This document shows positions 9,045 through 18,370 of a stretch of 64,000 nt of DNA, in pieces (the stretch's first letter is position 1; every line of letters begins with the position of its first letter). The notes beneath the pieces are model-generated. The model worked only from the letters and a program-made list of their open reading frames with translations, made no database searches and was not told the DNA's origin. Source of the DNA: Sandaracinaceae bacterium (GTDB taxonomy: Bacteria; Myxococcota_A; Polyangia; Polyangiales; Houyiibacteriaceae); assembly GCA_020633075.1 (NCBI GenBank), contig JACKEI010000008.1:23487-87486 (forward strand). Reading direction: 5' to 3'. The position numbers and the translations under genes were made by a program.

Positions 9045-11600
9045 ATGACCTCTGCCATGCGCCAACTACTCGTTCTGACTCTTGTTCTCGCTCTCGCGCC
9101 CGTTGCCGCCCGCGCCCAGACGTCGGCGCCACAGCCCGCAGAACCGCGAACCCCCCCGACGACCAACCAGGCCCCGAGCGCGGCGCCCGACGACGCGGCG
9201 CACGACGACGAGGCGACCGAACACGCGGACAGCGGCCCGCCCCCGGATGAGCAGGGTGACCCCGCAGCGCCCGACGCCGGGGGGCCCGCAGGCGACGAAG
9301 CCGGTGAGGAAGACCCCGGTGACGAGCCCGGCACGATCGACCTCGGCGCGCTGTCCGACGAGCTGGCCGACGAGGCCGAGGCCGAAGAGGCCGCAGAGCG
9401 CGCTGAGCGGGGGCGCCGCAGCTCCGGCGAACCGGACGACGACGACAGCGCGGACTCCGAAGAGGATGAAGACGACGACTGGGTGCTCGACGTCTACGAG
9501 GTGCGCGCCCCGGTCGACCCCTTCCGCACAGGGGGCTCGGTGCAGCAGCTGAGCGCGGAGGTGCTGGACGCGTACGACTACGATGACATCAACAGCGCGC
9601 TTCAGCAGGTGCCTGGAGTCTACGTTCGCCAGGAAGACGGCTTCGGTCTGCGACCCAACATCGGTCTGCGCGGCACCACGCCGGACCGCAGCCGCAAGGT
9701 CACGCTCATGGAGGACGGCGTGCTCTTCGGGCCGGCGCCCTACTCCGCCCCGGCGGCCTACTACTTCCCGATCTTCTCGCGCATGGTCGGCGTGGACATC
9801 TACAAGGGACCTGCCGCGGTGCTCTTCGGACCCAACACCATCGCGGGCGCCATCAACCTGCGCACCCGCGAGGTCCCGACCGAACCGGAAGGGGCCTTCG
9901 AGCTCTCCTACGGGCGCTTCCAGTACCGGCGCGCGCACTTCCACTACGGCGGCAGCACGCGCCACGCCGGCATCCTCTTCGAGGGCGTGCACCTTGGCAC
10001 CACGGGCTTCCGCGACATCGACGCTGGCGACCCGGACACGGGCTTCAACCGCAGCGAGTTCATGCTGCGCAGCTTCGTGCAGACCACGCCGGGTGAAGCC
10101 GTGTTCAACCGCCTGGAGCTCAAGCTCGGCTTCTCCCGCGAGCGCAGCAACGAGACGTACACGGGGCTCTCCGACGCGGACTTCCAGCAGAACCCGTACC
10201 GCCGCTACGCCGCGACCCAGCTGGACCGCATGACCTGGTGGCGGACGCAGGTGGAGCTGCGCCACCACCTCGTGATCGGCGAGCACGTGGACTTCGTGAC
10301 CACCGCGTACCGGCACGACTTCCAGCGCACGTGGCGTCGCCTGAACCGCTTCGTGGGCGAGCGCGACGGAACGGGCCCCTCGCTCTTCGACGTGCTCACG
10401 AACCCCACCGGCGCGCGTGACAGCTACTACCGCGTGCTGTCTGGCCAGAGCGACTCGTCCGACTTCGGACCCGACCACGACCTGCTGGTCGTCAGCAACG
10501 CGCGCGCGTTCATCTCCGAGGGCATTCAGACCGAGCTGCACGCCACCTTCGGTGAGAGCGTGGAGCAGGAGCTCACCATCGGCCTGCGCCTGCACCACGA
10601 CGAGATCAACCGCGATCACGTCGAGCGCGCATACTCGCTGGAGGCTCTCCAGCTGGTGGCCAACGGTGACGACCCCACGACCATCACGCGCAACATCGGC
10701 TCCGCCACGGCGCTCGCCGGGCACGCAGCCTACTCGATGACCTACCGGGGCCTCACCGTGAAGCCCGGGATCCGCCTCGAGAGCATCCGGGCGACGTTGC
10801 GCGACCTCCTGGCTGCGGGCGGGCCGCGGAGCTCGACGCAGACCTACGTGGTGGTGCTGCCGGGCCTGGGCCTCACCTACGCGTTCACGGACAGCTTCGC
10901 GGCGCTCGCGGGCATTCACCGCGGCTTCAGCCCCCTCGGCCCCGGGGCGGGCGCCGGGGTGGAAGTAGAGACCTCCATCGCCTACGAGGCTGGCGTGCGC
11001 TATCGCGACGAAGACGCTGGGCTCAACGCCGAGGTGATCGGCTTCGTCAACGACTACCAGCAGTTCGTGACCCAGTGCGGCGGCAGCGGAGGCTGCGACG
11101 CGGAGGACCTGGACCGGCAGTTCAACGCGGGGGACGTGCTCATCGGCGGCGTGGAGCTGCAAGCCACGTACAACCTCGAGCTGGGGCGCGACCTCACGCT
11201 CCCCATGCACCTGTCGTACACGTACACGCACGCTGAGTTCCGCACCACCTTCACGGAGTCCGCGGACCCGCAGCTGGGCAACGTGCGCATCGGCGACCCG
11301 GTCCCCTACGTGCCGGAGCACCAGTGGTCGCTGCAGCTGGGCCTCGAGGCGGACGGCTGGGCCGTGCACACCTCGGGCACGTTCGTCGGCGAGATGCCGG
11401 AGATCGCGGACAACTCGATCCGCACCGACCGCTACCTGATCGTGGACGTGACGGGCAGCTATCGCGTGCTCGACCGCTTCGACATCACGCTGCGCCTCGA
11501 GAACCTGACCAACGCGCAGCCGCTGGTGTCACGGCGTCCGTTCGGCGCGCGCCCCTACCGACCGTTCATGGTGCAGGTGGGGGTCGAGGTCGACCTCTGA
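9045..11600 (+). CDS. TonB-dependent outer-membrane receptor, FecA-like
   Basis: The 851-residue product has a signal peptide (cleaved about residue 25, AARAQ) and an unusual Asp/Glu/Pro-rich linker of about 120 residues. A plug domain follows (LQQVPGVYVRQEDGFG, NIGLRGTTPDRSRKVTLMED, PAAVLFGPNTIAGAINL) and then a 22-strand-type beta-barrel, typical of TonB-dependent transporters. Plug similarity is closest to ferric-citrate type receptors, so uptake of a ferric chelate across the outer membrane is the likely role; the substrate is inferred. DVYEVRAPVD just before the plug could be the TonB box. In-frame ATGs at 9045 and 9057 are both possible starts. A Fur-like palindrome lies directly upstream, which fits iron control. 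No TonB/ExbBD or periplasmic binding gene is adjacent. Confidence 0.88.
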   Translation: MTSAMRQLLVLTLVLALAPVAARAQTSAPQPAEPRTPPTTNQAPSAAPDDAAHDDEATEHADSGPPPDEQGDPAAPDAGGPAGDEAGEEDPGDEPGTIDLGALSDELADEAEAEEAAERAERGRRSSGEPDDDDSADSEEDEDDDWVLDVYEVRAPVDPFRTGGSVQQLSAEVLDAYDYDDINSALQQVPGVYVRQEDGFGLRPNIGLRGTTPDRSRKVTLMEDGVLFGPAPYSAPAAYYFPIFSRMVGVDIYKGPAAVLFGPNTIAGAINLRTREVPTEPEGAFELSYGRFQYRRAHFHYGGSTRHAGILFEGVHLGTTGFRDIDAGDPDTGFNRSEFMLRSFVQTTPGEAVFNRLELKLGFSRERSNETYTGLSDADFQQNPYRRYAATQLDRMTWWRTQVELRHHLVIGEHVDFVTTAYRHDFQRTWRRLNRFVGERDGTGPSLFDVLTNPTGARDSYYRVLSGQSDSSDFGPDHDLLVVSNARAFISEGIQTELHATFGESVEQELTIGLRLHHDEINRDHVERAYSLEALQLVANGDDPTTITRNIGSATALAGHAAYSMTYRGLTVKPGIRLESIRATLRDLLAAGGPRSSTQTYVVVLPGLGLTYAFTDSFAALAGIHRGFSPLGPGAGAGVEVETSIAYEAGVRYRDEDAGLNAEVIGFVNDYQQFVTQCGGSGGCDAEDLDRQFNAGDVLIGGVELQATYNLELGRDLTLPMHLSYTYTHAEFRTTFTESADPQLGNVRIGDPVPYVPEHQWSLQLGLEADGWAVHTSGTFVGEMPEIADNSIRTDRYLIVDVTGSYRVLDRFDITLRLENLTNAQPLVSRRPFGARPYRPFMVQVGVEVDL

Positions 11601-11614
11601 GCCCGGCCGGGGCT
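11600..11614. terminator. Weak GC hairpin between convergent genes
   Basis: A short inverted repeat (AGCCC, loop GGCCG, GGGCT) lies at the convergent ends of the TonB receptor gene and rodA. There is no following T-run, so a terminator role is weakly supported. Confidence 0.25.
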
Positions 11615-11648
11615 GCCCCATCCAACCGCTGCGCGAGCACCGCGCCGC

Positions 11649-12758
11649 TCAGTACTGGAAGCGGCGCATGGAGATGTTCATCAAGAGCCCGATGCCCATC
11701 GCCACGGTCAGCACCGACGAGCCGCCGTAGCTGAACAGCGGCAGCGTCATGCCGACGACGGGCAGCATGCCGGACACCATCCCGAGATTGATGACCGACT
11801 GCCAGAAGATGAGCGCCGACACTCCCACCGCGCACACGGCGCCGAAGCGGTCCTTGGCCTGGGACGCGATGCGCAGCCCCCAGAGCACCAAGAAGAGGTA
11901 GAGCCCCAGCAGCAGCATGGTCCCCAGCAGCCCCTGCTCCTCGGCCCAGACCGAGAAGGGGAAGTCGGAGTGCTGGTCGGGCAGGAAGCCGAACTGGTTC
12001 TGGGTGCCCTGCATGTAGCCCTTGCCCCAGAAGCCGCCGCTGCCGATGGAGACGAGGCTCTGGTGCGTGTGCCAGCCCGTGTCCTGGATGTCCTGCTCAC
12101 CGGAGAACTGCGCCAAGAAGGCCGTGATGCGGTCCTTCTGGTAGCCGCGCAGCGCGTACTGCCAGGTGAGCGGCGCGCTGGCCACGAAGACGGCGAAGAG
12201 CGTGAAGAGCGAGCGCCACTTCAGCTGCGTGAGCACCATGATGGTGCCGAAGATGAACCCGCACATGAGCGCGGTGCCGAGGTCGGGCTGCGCCAGGATG
12301 AGCCCCATGGGCACGGCCAGGATCAGCCCCGGTATGACCAGGTCCTTGAGGGCGCGTCCGTCGGTCTTGGTGTCGTCGTGGAGGAACTTCGCCAGCGCGA
12401 CGATGAGCGCGATCTTCATGAGCTCGCTGGGCTGCAGCGAGAAGGTGCCGATGGGGATCCAGCGCGTGCTGCCACGGATGCTGCGCCCCAACAGGAACAC
12501 CAGCACCAGCAGGATGATGCCGCCCCCATAGGCAAACCACCCGAAGCGCTCGAAGTGGCGGTAGTCCACCGCCGCGACCAGCGTCCCGACCCCCGCGCCC
12601 AGCGTGAGCCAGTAGATCTGCTGGATGTACAGGTCCGAGTACTGCCGGTTGGTGCTGGTGGCGCTGTACAGGTTGATGACGCCCAGGATGGCGATGGACG
12701 TCACGCACACGAAGAGCGGCCAATCGAAGGTCTCGCGGAGTCCGCGTCCGAGCGCCAT
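11649..12758 (-). CDS. rodA: Rod-shape SEDS peptidoglycan polymerase RodA
   Basis: The 369-residue product is an integral inner-membrane protein with about ten hydrophobic segments. It has typical SEDS features: GSTRWIPIGTFSLQPSELMKIA, AQPDLGTAL, FPFSVWAEEQGLLG and a C-terminal LPLFSYGGSS. RodA polymerises lipid II into glycan strands in the elongasome, working with PBP2. The ATG at 12758 lies one base after the mrdA stop codon, so the two are probably translationally coupled. It is the last gene of the mreB-mreC-mreD-mrdA-rodA operon. The frame is open further upstream but only inside mrdA. Confidence 0.95.
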   Translation of the reverse strand: MALGRGLRETFDWPLFVCVTSIAILGVINLYSATSTNRQYSDLYIQQIYWLTLGAGVGTLVAAVDYRHFERFGWFAYGGGIILLVLVFLLGRSIRGSTRWIPIGTFSLQPSELMKIALIVALAKFLHDDTKTDGRALKDLVIPGLILAVPMGLILAQPDLGTALMCGFIFGTIMVLTQLKWRSLFTLFAVFVASAPLTWQYALRGYQKDRITAFLAQFSGEQDIQDTGWHTHQSLVSIGSGGFWGKGYMQGTQNQFGFLPDQHSDFPFSVWAEEQGLLGTMLLLGLYLFLVLWGLRIASQAKDRFGAVCAVGVSALIFWQSVINLGMVSGMLPVVGMTLPLFSYGGSSVLTVAMGIGLLMNISMRRFQY

Positions 12759-12759
12759 G

Positions 12760-14685
12760 TCAGTGCCCTCCTCGGGGGCGTCGCGCGCCACGACGACCGG
12801 CGGCGCCCCGCTCGGTCTCACGCGCAGGTTCGGTTCGGGGTACGCTGCCCGCCAGGTACTCCTGCAGGATGCGCGTCGCGATGGGCGCGGCGTTACGGCC
12901 ACCGGCGCCGCCGTGCTCGACCAACACCACGATGGCCACTTGCGGGTCGTCCGAGGGCGCGAAGCCCGCAAACCACGCGTGCGACTGCCGGAAGTACGCA
13001 GCTCGGCGCGCGTCGCCAGAGCGCTGACTCCCTGGCGCGACCTCGGCCGTGCCGGTCTTGCCGCTGATGGACACGCCGCCCGCGATCATGGCGCTGAACG
13101 CGGTTCCGTCGTCCTCGTTGACGACGCCCCGCAAGGCGTCGGCGTTGAACGCGAGGTGCTCGGGGTCGATGCCCAGCCGGCGGCGCACGTGCGGCTCCGG
13201 CTCTTCGACGACCGCGCCATCGGGTGTCTCGATACGCTCGATGAGCTGCGGGGCGTAGAGCACGCCGCCGTTGGCCAGCGCCGCGTAGGCCAGCGCCAGC
13301 TGCAGCAGCGTGACGCGCGTGTTGCCCTGACCGATGGCCGTGTTGAGCGTGTAACCGACGCGGAACTGCCCGTAGTGCTCCTCGTACCACTCGCGCGACG
13401 CCAGGAAGCCGCGCGCCTCGCTGTTGATGCCGATGCCGGTGCGCTCCGCGAGCCCGAAGTCACGCGCGTAGCGGTTGAGGCGGTCGAGACCCACGCGCTC
13501 TGCGAGGGCCCAGAAGTACACGTTGCACGACCGCACGAGCGCCGTGCGCATGTCCACGTCTTCGTGACGCGCCGTACACCGCATGCGCTGACGACCGATG
13601 GTGAGAGAGCCCTCACAGAACACGCGCTCCCGCGGGTCCATGGCCCCCTCTTGCAGCGCGGACAGCGCGCTGAAGGGCTTGAAGGTCGAGCCCGGAAAGA
13701 AGGTGTCGTAGATGGTCTTGTCGATCAGCGGCCGGTGCGGGTTCTGGACGAGCTCGTCATAGCGCTCTTGCGACATGCGCCCGGTGAGCTCGTTCAAGTC
13801 GTAGGCGGGCTTGGAGTACAGCGCCCGGATGCGGCCCGTGTGCACGTCCACCACCACGACGCCGCCCGATGGATGCCCCTGGAACGCGCGCTGGGCCATG
13901 CGCATGAGCTCCATGTCGAGCGTGAGCACCACGTCGTGGCCGGGGACCGCGGGCCGGTGCATCTCGCCCTCGATGGGCGGCGCCTCTTGCTCCGTGAGGC
14001 GCCGGCCGCGCGCGTTGACCATGACGTGACGGAAGCCACGGCGCCCACGCAGCACGCTCTCGAGGCTGCGCTCGATCCCCATGCGGCCCAGGCGGTCGCC
14101 CGCGCGGTAGTAGTTCTGGTCGGCCAGGCGCTCGAGGTCCTCGGCGCTGACCTCGTTCAAGTAGCCCACCGTGTGCGCGCCCAGCGCGCCAAAGGCGTAC
14201 TGCCGCACGGGCCCGGCCACCACGTCGATGCCCGGCAGGTCGGGGCTGTGCTCCTCGAGCGCGGCCACCTGGTCGCGTGTGACGTCCGCGAAGGCCCGGA
14301 TCTGATGTGAGCGCCGACGCACGTCCACCGTGTCGATGCGGCGTCGAAAGGCCTGCGCGTCCTCGGCGGTGAGGCCCATCAGGTTCGCGGTGAGCTCGAT
14401 CTGCTCCGGCGAGAGCAGCGAGGGCGTGGCGTAGACCGTGTACGAGGCGCGGTTGGTCGCGATGGTCTGCCCGCGCGTGTCCCGGATGATCCCGCGGGTA
14501 GCCCTCTCCGTGAGCGTCTTGGTGATGTTGTCACGCGCGGCGCCGATCCACTGGTCCGCCTGGACCACTTGCAGCGTCAGCATGCGCGCCATCAGCGCGC
14601 CGTAGGCGAGCACCGCCACCAGCGCGAACCACTTGTAGCGCTTGCGGAACTCGCCGACCTCGCGGCGCTGGGACAGCATGATCAT
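12760..14685 (-). CDS. mrdA: Penicillin-binding protein 2 (elongation transpeptidase)
   Basis: The 641-residue class B PBP has a single N-terminal membrane anchor (WFALVAVLAYGALMARMLTL), a dimerisation/pedestal region (RGIIRDTRGQTIATN) and a transpeptidase domain. The active-site motifs are GSTFK (S333), SCN, and KTGTAEV. It cross-links peptidoglycan made by RodA during lateral growth and is the target of mecillinam-type beta-lactams. The ATG at 14685 overlaps the mreD stop by four bases (ATGA). The last 30 residues are Arg/Gly-rich. Length and order match the PBP2 family. Confidence 0.95.
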   Translation of the reverse strand: MIMLSQRREVGEFRKRYKWFALVAVLAYGALMARMLTLQVVQADQWIGAARDNITKTLTERATRGIIRDTRGQTIATNRASYTVYATPSLLSPEQIELTANLMGLTAEDAQAFRRRIDTVDVRRRSHQIRAFADVTRDQVAALEEHSPDLPGIDVVAGPVRQYAFGALGAHTVGYLNEVSAEDLERLADQNYYRAGDRLGRMGIERSLESVLRGRRGFRHVMVNARGRRLTEQEAPPIEGEMHRPAVPGHDVVLTLDMELMRMAQRAFQGHPSGGVVVVDVHTGRIRALYSKPAYDLNELTGRMSQERYDELVQNPHRPLIDKTIYDTFFPGSTFKPFSALSALQEGAMDPRERVFCEGSLTIGRQRMRCTARHEDVDMRTALVRSCNVYFWALAERVGLDRLNRYARDFGLAERTGIGINSEARGFLASREWYEEHYGQFRVGYTLNTAIGQGNTRVTLLQLALAYAALANGGVLYAPQLIERIETPDGAVVEEPEPHVRRRLGIDPEHLAFNADALRGVVNEDDGTAFSAMIAGGVSISGKTGTAEVAPGSQRSGDARRAAYFRQSHAWFAGFAPSDDPQVAIVVLVEHGGAGGRNAAPIATRILQEYLAGSVPRTEPARETERGAAGRRGARRPRGGH

Positions 14686-15221
14686 GCGCTGGCCGACTCC
14701 CGACGACCCGTGGCGGTGTCCTCGATGGCGCGCATGCTGGCGAACACGAGCGGAGACACGACGGCCGTCATGGCGGCGGTGGCCAGCGTGCTGAAGAGCA
14801 ACAAGCGCGAGCCGCCGTCGACCGCGAACGGCGCCTCCGCCTCGAAGACGGAGCGCACGCCGGTGGTGGCGAGACCGAACAAGGCGGAGGCCACGAAGGT
14901 GAGGCCCACCTGGAACCACGGCCCGCGGAGGAAGACGCGCAGCCCCATGCCGCGCACGATGAGGTACGTGGCGACGGTGAGGAAGGTGTGGACGCTCATG
15001 GGCAGCCCACAGAAGTGGTCGCTCAGGTAGCCGATCACGAAGGCGATGATGGCGCCGCGCAGCAGCTTCACATCCGGGGAGACCCCGACGAAGATGGCGA
15101 TGGGCAAGACCAGCTGAGGCGTGAAGGGACCGAGGGCCACCGCGCGCCACACGACCGAGCGGAGCAGGAGCAGCACGAAGCCCAGCGCCACGATCAGGAC
15201 GCTGCGGGCGAGGACACTCAT
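14682..15221 (-). CDS. mreD: Rod-shape-determining membrane protein MreD
   Basis: A 179-residue, very hydrophobic protein with five to six predicted transmembrane segments (VLIVALGFVLLLLRSVVW, LVLPIAIFVGVSP, AIIAFVIGYLSDHF). MreD is a conserved small membrane component of the elongasome that associates with MreC. Recognition rests on size, hydropathy and position between mreC and mrdA, as the family is poorly conserved. The ATG at 15221 is 10 bp after mreC; the stop overlaps the mrdA start. Confidence 0.88.
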   Translation of the reverse strand: MSVLARSVLIVALGFVLLLLRSVVWRAVALGPFTPQLVLPIAIFVGVSPDVKLLRGAIIAFVIGYLSDHFCGLPMSVHTFLTVATYLIVRGMGLRVFLRGPWFQVGLTFVASALFGLATTGVRSVFEAEAPFAVDGGSRLLLFSTLATAAMTAVVSPLVFASMRAIEDTATGRRESASA

Positions 15222-15231
15222 CGCCGTCCCC

Positions 15232-16125
15232 TCATCGCCGCCCCTCGAGCTCGACCTCGGGCACGTCCGCAGAGCGCTCGTCGGCCGTCTGTTCGCGGGA
15301 GCCGCTGGTGAGGATGAGCACCTCCTCCAGCGAGGAGAAGTCCACCGAGGGCGTGACCTCCGCCTGCTGATAGAGGCCGAACTCGCGGCGCGTGACGGAG
15401 GTGACGCGGCCGACCAGGATGCTGGCGGGGAACCGGTGCCCCAAGCCGCTGGTGTACACGTCGTCACCCACGCGGATCTCGTCGGTGCGCTCCAGGTACT
15501 CGATGCGGGCCGCGTAGCGGTTGCGCTCGCCGGTGCCGCGCAACATGCCGCGGGTCCCGGTGCGCGGGATGATGATGTCCACGGCGCTCTGCTGGTCCAC
15601 CGTCAGGCGTACGTCCGCGCGGTGACCGGTCAGGCGGGAGACCTGGCCGACCAGCCCCTCGGAGGACACCACCGGCATACCCACGCGCACGCGGTCCCGC
15701 TCGCCGCGGTCCACCACCAAGCGCACGACGCGAAAGTACTCTGATGTGTCTTTGCCGATGACCTGCGCGCTCACCGAGTCACCTCCGATGCGGGTGCGCA
15801 GCTCCAGCAGCTGCCGCAGACGCTCGTTCTCGTGACCCAACAGCCGGAGCTGGCGGTTTTCTTCCCTGTAGCGCGCGTTGTCGAGGCGCAGGCGCTCGTT
15901 CTCGCGCCCCACGTCCACCAGGTAGAAGTACTCCTGGATCACGGCGCCGACGGCATCCGCCGCGCTGACGCCCGCCTGCTGCAGCGTACCGCTCAGCTCG
16001 ATGATGACCTTGTCGACCCCGTTGACCTTCGACGGGTCCTTCAAGTTGGCTTGCAGGACGAGGAACGGGAGGATCAACAGCGCAATGGAGATCACCGCAT
16101 CTCGAAACCGCCGAAGTGTATTCAT
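15232..16125 (-). CDS. mreC: Rod-shape-determining protein MreC
   Basis: The 297-residue product has a short cytoplasmic N-terminus and one transmembrane helix (residues 12-27). A coiled coil at about 70-110 (ENERLRLDNARYREENRQL) and two periplasmic beta-barrel domains follow (VIGKDTSEYFRVVRLVVDRG, GLVGQVSRL, VYTSGLGHRFPASILVGRV). MreC scaffolds and activates PBP2-RodA at the inner membrane. It is second in the operon, 58 bp after mreB and 10 bp before mreD. Confidence 0.94.
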   Translation of the reverse strand: MNTLRRFRDAVISIALLILPFLVLQANLKDPSKVNGVDKVIIELSGTLQQAGVSAADAVGAVIQEYFYLVDVGRENERLRLDNARYREENRQLRLLGHENERLRQLLELRTRIGGDSVSAQVIGKDTSEYFRVVRLVVDRGERDRVRVGMPVVSSEGLVGQVSRLTGHRADVRLTVDQQSAVDIIIPRTGTRGMLRGTGERNRYAARIEYLERTDEIRVGDDVYTSGLGHRFPASILVGRVTSVTRREFGLYQQAEVTPSVDFSSLEEVLILTSGSREQTADERSADVPEVELEGRR

Positions 16126-16183
16126 GCGCCCTTCGGATCCCAGTCAGGAGCCCCGCCATCGCGTGAGCGAGCGAGGGCAGCGG

Positions 16184-17218
16184 CTATTGGATCGTCACTT
16201 CCTTGAGCAGCCGCGGATGATCGAGGACCTTCCCCGAACCCAGCACGACAGCGCTGATCGGATCGTCGGCGACCATCACGGGAAGGCCTGTCTCCTCACG
16301 GAGCAGGACGTCGAGGTTGCGCAGCAGCGCGCCGCCGCCTGTGAGGACGATGCCCTTGTCGACGATGTCGGCGGAGAGCTCGGGGGGGGTGCGCTCGAGA
16401 GCGGTCATGACCGCCTCGACGATGGCGTTGATCGGCTCGCTGAGTGCGTCACGGATCTCGTCGCCGTTGACCACGACCGTCTTGGGTACGCCGGCCACCA
16501 GGTCGCGCCCCTTGACCTCCATGGTGAGCGTCTCTTCGCCGGCGTGGGCGTTGCCGATGGTGCACTTCACGCGCTCTGCGGTCTGCTCGCCGATCAGCAG
16601 GTTGTACTTGCGCTTCATGTAGGCGACGATCGCGTCGTCCATCTTGTCACCGCCCACACGCACGGACTGCGAGTACACGATGCCGGCGAGCGAGATGACG
16701 GCCACCTCGGTGGTGCCGCCGCCGATGTCCACGACCATGTTGCCGCTGGGCTCCGTGATGGGCAGCCCTGCTCCGATGGCGGCCGCCATGGGCTCCTCGA
16801 TCAGGTAGACCTCTCGGGCGCGGGCCCCCTCGGCCGCCTCTTTGACGGCGCGCTTCTCCACCTCGGTGATGCCGAAAGGCACGCAGATGATGATGCGCGG
16901 ACGGACCAAGGTGCTGCGGTTGTGCGCCTTGTTGATGAAGTAGCGCAGCATCGCCTCGGTGATCTCGAAGTCGGCGATGACACCATCACGAAGGGGGCGC
17001 ACGGCGACGACCGAGCCCGGCGTCCGTCCCAGCATTTCCTTGGCCGCCTTGCCGACCTCGAGCACCTTCTTGCCGCCGCGAGGATCACGCTGTACCGCCA
17101 CGACGGACGGCTCACAGCTCACGATGCCCCGGCCCTTGACGTAAATCAGGGTGGTGGCGGTGCCAAGGTCAATGGCGAGGTCGTTGGAGAAGAGTCCGTA
17201 GAGCCAGTCGAATAGCAT
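16184..17218 (-). CDS. mreB: Actin-like cytoskeletal protein MreB
   Basis: The 344-residue product has the standard length and all the actin-fold nucleotide motifs: DLGTATTLIYVKGRG (phosphate 1), VVDIGGGTTEVAVISL (phosphate 2), EEPMAAAIGAGLPI and GIVLTGGGALLRNL (adenosine). It polymerises along the inner membrane and directs the lateral wall synthesis machinery encoded downstream. It is the first gene of the operon, preceded by a 420-bp divergent region shared with the sigma-factor gene. Confidence 0.97.
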   Translation of the reverse strand: MLFDWLYGLFSNDLAIDLGTATTLIYVKGRGIVSCEPSVVAVQRDPRGGKKVLEVGKAAKEMLGRTPGSVVAVRPLRDGVIADFEITEAMLRYFINKAHNRSTLVRPRIIICVPFGITEVEKRAVKEAAEGARAREVYLIEEPMAAAIGAGLPITEPSGNMVVDIGGGTTEVAVISLAGIVYSQSVRVGGDKMDDAIVAYMKRKYNLLIGEQTAERVKCTIGNAHAGEETLTMEVKGRDLVAGVPKTVVVNGDEIRDALSEPINAIVEAVMTALERTPPELSADIVDKGIVLTGGGALLRNLDVLLREETGLPVMVADDPISAVVLGSGKVLDHPRLLKEVTIQ

Positions 17219-17638
17219 CGGGACGAACCTGCGAGCATGAGCGCTCGCTCAGAGGAGGGGACGAGGGGAGTGAAAGACCGGGGACTGCGGCAAGGGTGGG
17301 GTCAAGCCGACCTGAGGTCGACTCCAACCCGTCTCGCGCGTTCTTTCATCCGCGAACACGGGAGATTGGTCTTAACAGATCGGCTGGGGCCGATCAAGGA
17401 GCCGAGGGGGGAGGACAAGCGCCGAGGACCGTGGGTGTCGGCTACCCGACACCCCAAATAACGCAATTTTCGCGTATCGAGAGCCAGGGGACGCGAAGCA
17501 GCAATGATACCGGAGGTCCGCGCTCGGGTGCGAATATGTAGCATGAAGACCTCTATGTAGGGTCGCGTCGACTGAGCACCACCGGCATAGTGAGAGTCCA
17601 AACCCAAGGATGCTGGAGCTGATGGTTCGTATAGCCGT
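17219..17638. other. Divergent intergenic region mreB / sigma factor
   Basis: This 420-bp non-coding region must hold promoters for the mre operon (leftward) and the sigma-factor gene (rightward). It is less GC-rich than its neighbours around 17455-17475. A perfect 9-bp hairpin sits at 17433-17454. I found no confident -35/-10 pair on either strand and no credible coding frame. Confidence 0.6.
17433..17454. promoter_or_regulatory. Perfect 9-bp hairpin in mreB/sigma intergenic region
   Basis: GGGTGTCGG pairs perfectly with CCGACACCC across a CTAC loop, followed by an AT-rich run (AAATAACGCAATTTT). As the hairpin is symmetric it could act in either transcript, or as a protein-binding site. It is 214 bp from the mreB start and 184 bp from the sigma-factor start. 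The function is not known. Confidence 0.4.
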
Positions 17639-18361
17639 ATGACGTCCCGAGACGAACAGCGCCCCGGGGCCGGGGCCGAGGCCCGCGGCCGAGAGGCAGC
17701 GGAGCTTGTGGCGGCGGCCCAGAAAGGCGACCAGCGCGCCTTCGAGGCGCTGGTGGTGCGCTACCGCCCGCGCATCTACGCGCTGGCGCTGCACCTCACG
17801 GGGAGCCCCTCCGACGCGGACGACATCACCCAGGACGCGTTCTTGCGGGCCTACGCACGGCTCGCGGAGTTCGAGGGCCGCAGTCAGTTCTTCACGTGGC
17901 TCTACCGCATCGCCTTGCACCGCGCCCTGAACATCAAGCGCAACCGGGGACGGCGCCCGACCACCCCGCTCGACGACCCGCGCATCACGGCGGCCATCGC
18001 CGTGGACGCCGCCGGAGACCCGGCGCGCACCCTCGAGCTGCAAGAGTCGTACGGCCAGCTCCTGGCGGCGTTCGACCGCCTGAGCCCCACGCTGCGCACC
18101 ACCGTCGTGCTGACCACCCTGCAGGGCCTCAACTACAGCGAGGCCGCCGTGGTGTTGGACACCACGGAGGGGACCATCGCGTGGCGCGTGCACGAGGCGC
18201 GCAAGAAGCTGCGGGAAGAGATGAACCGGCTGCAGAAGGACCCCACTCCCGTGGAGATCAAGCGGCGCGCCCGACGCATCAGCCACATGCGCGACAAGCC
18301 GGAGATGTGGGCCACCGCCATCGGTCAGCTGCTGGGTGACGGCGGCGGTCGCGTCGCGTAG
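17639..18361 (+). CDS. RNA polymerase sigma factor, ECF (RpoE-like) family
   Basis: This 240-residue protein contains sigma region 2 (about 35-105: DADDITQDAFLRAYARL, FFTWLYRIALHRALNIKR) and region 4 (about 140-195: LSPTLRTTVVLTTLQGLNYSE, GTIAWRVHEARKKLREE), without regions 1 and 3. This is the ECF architecture, directing RNA polymerase to a small regulon. After region 4 there is a basic extension of about 45 residues. No anti-sigma factor or membrane partner is next to it; the next gene encodes an HD hydrolase 9 bp downstream. How its activity is controlled is unclear. Confidence 0.88.
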   Translation: MTSRDEQRPGAGAEARGREAAELVAAAQKGDQRAFEALVVRYRPRIYALALHLTGSPSDADDITQDAFLRAYARLAEFEGRSQFFTWLYRIALHRALNIKRNRGRRPTTPLDDPRITAAIAVDAAGDPARTLELQESYGQLLAAFDRLSPTLRTTVVLTTLQGLNYSEAAVVLDTTEGTIAWRVHEARKKLREEMNRLQKDPTPVEIKRRARRISHMRDKPEMWATAIGQLLGDGGGRVA

Positions 18362-18370
18362 CGTCCGGGC

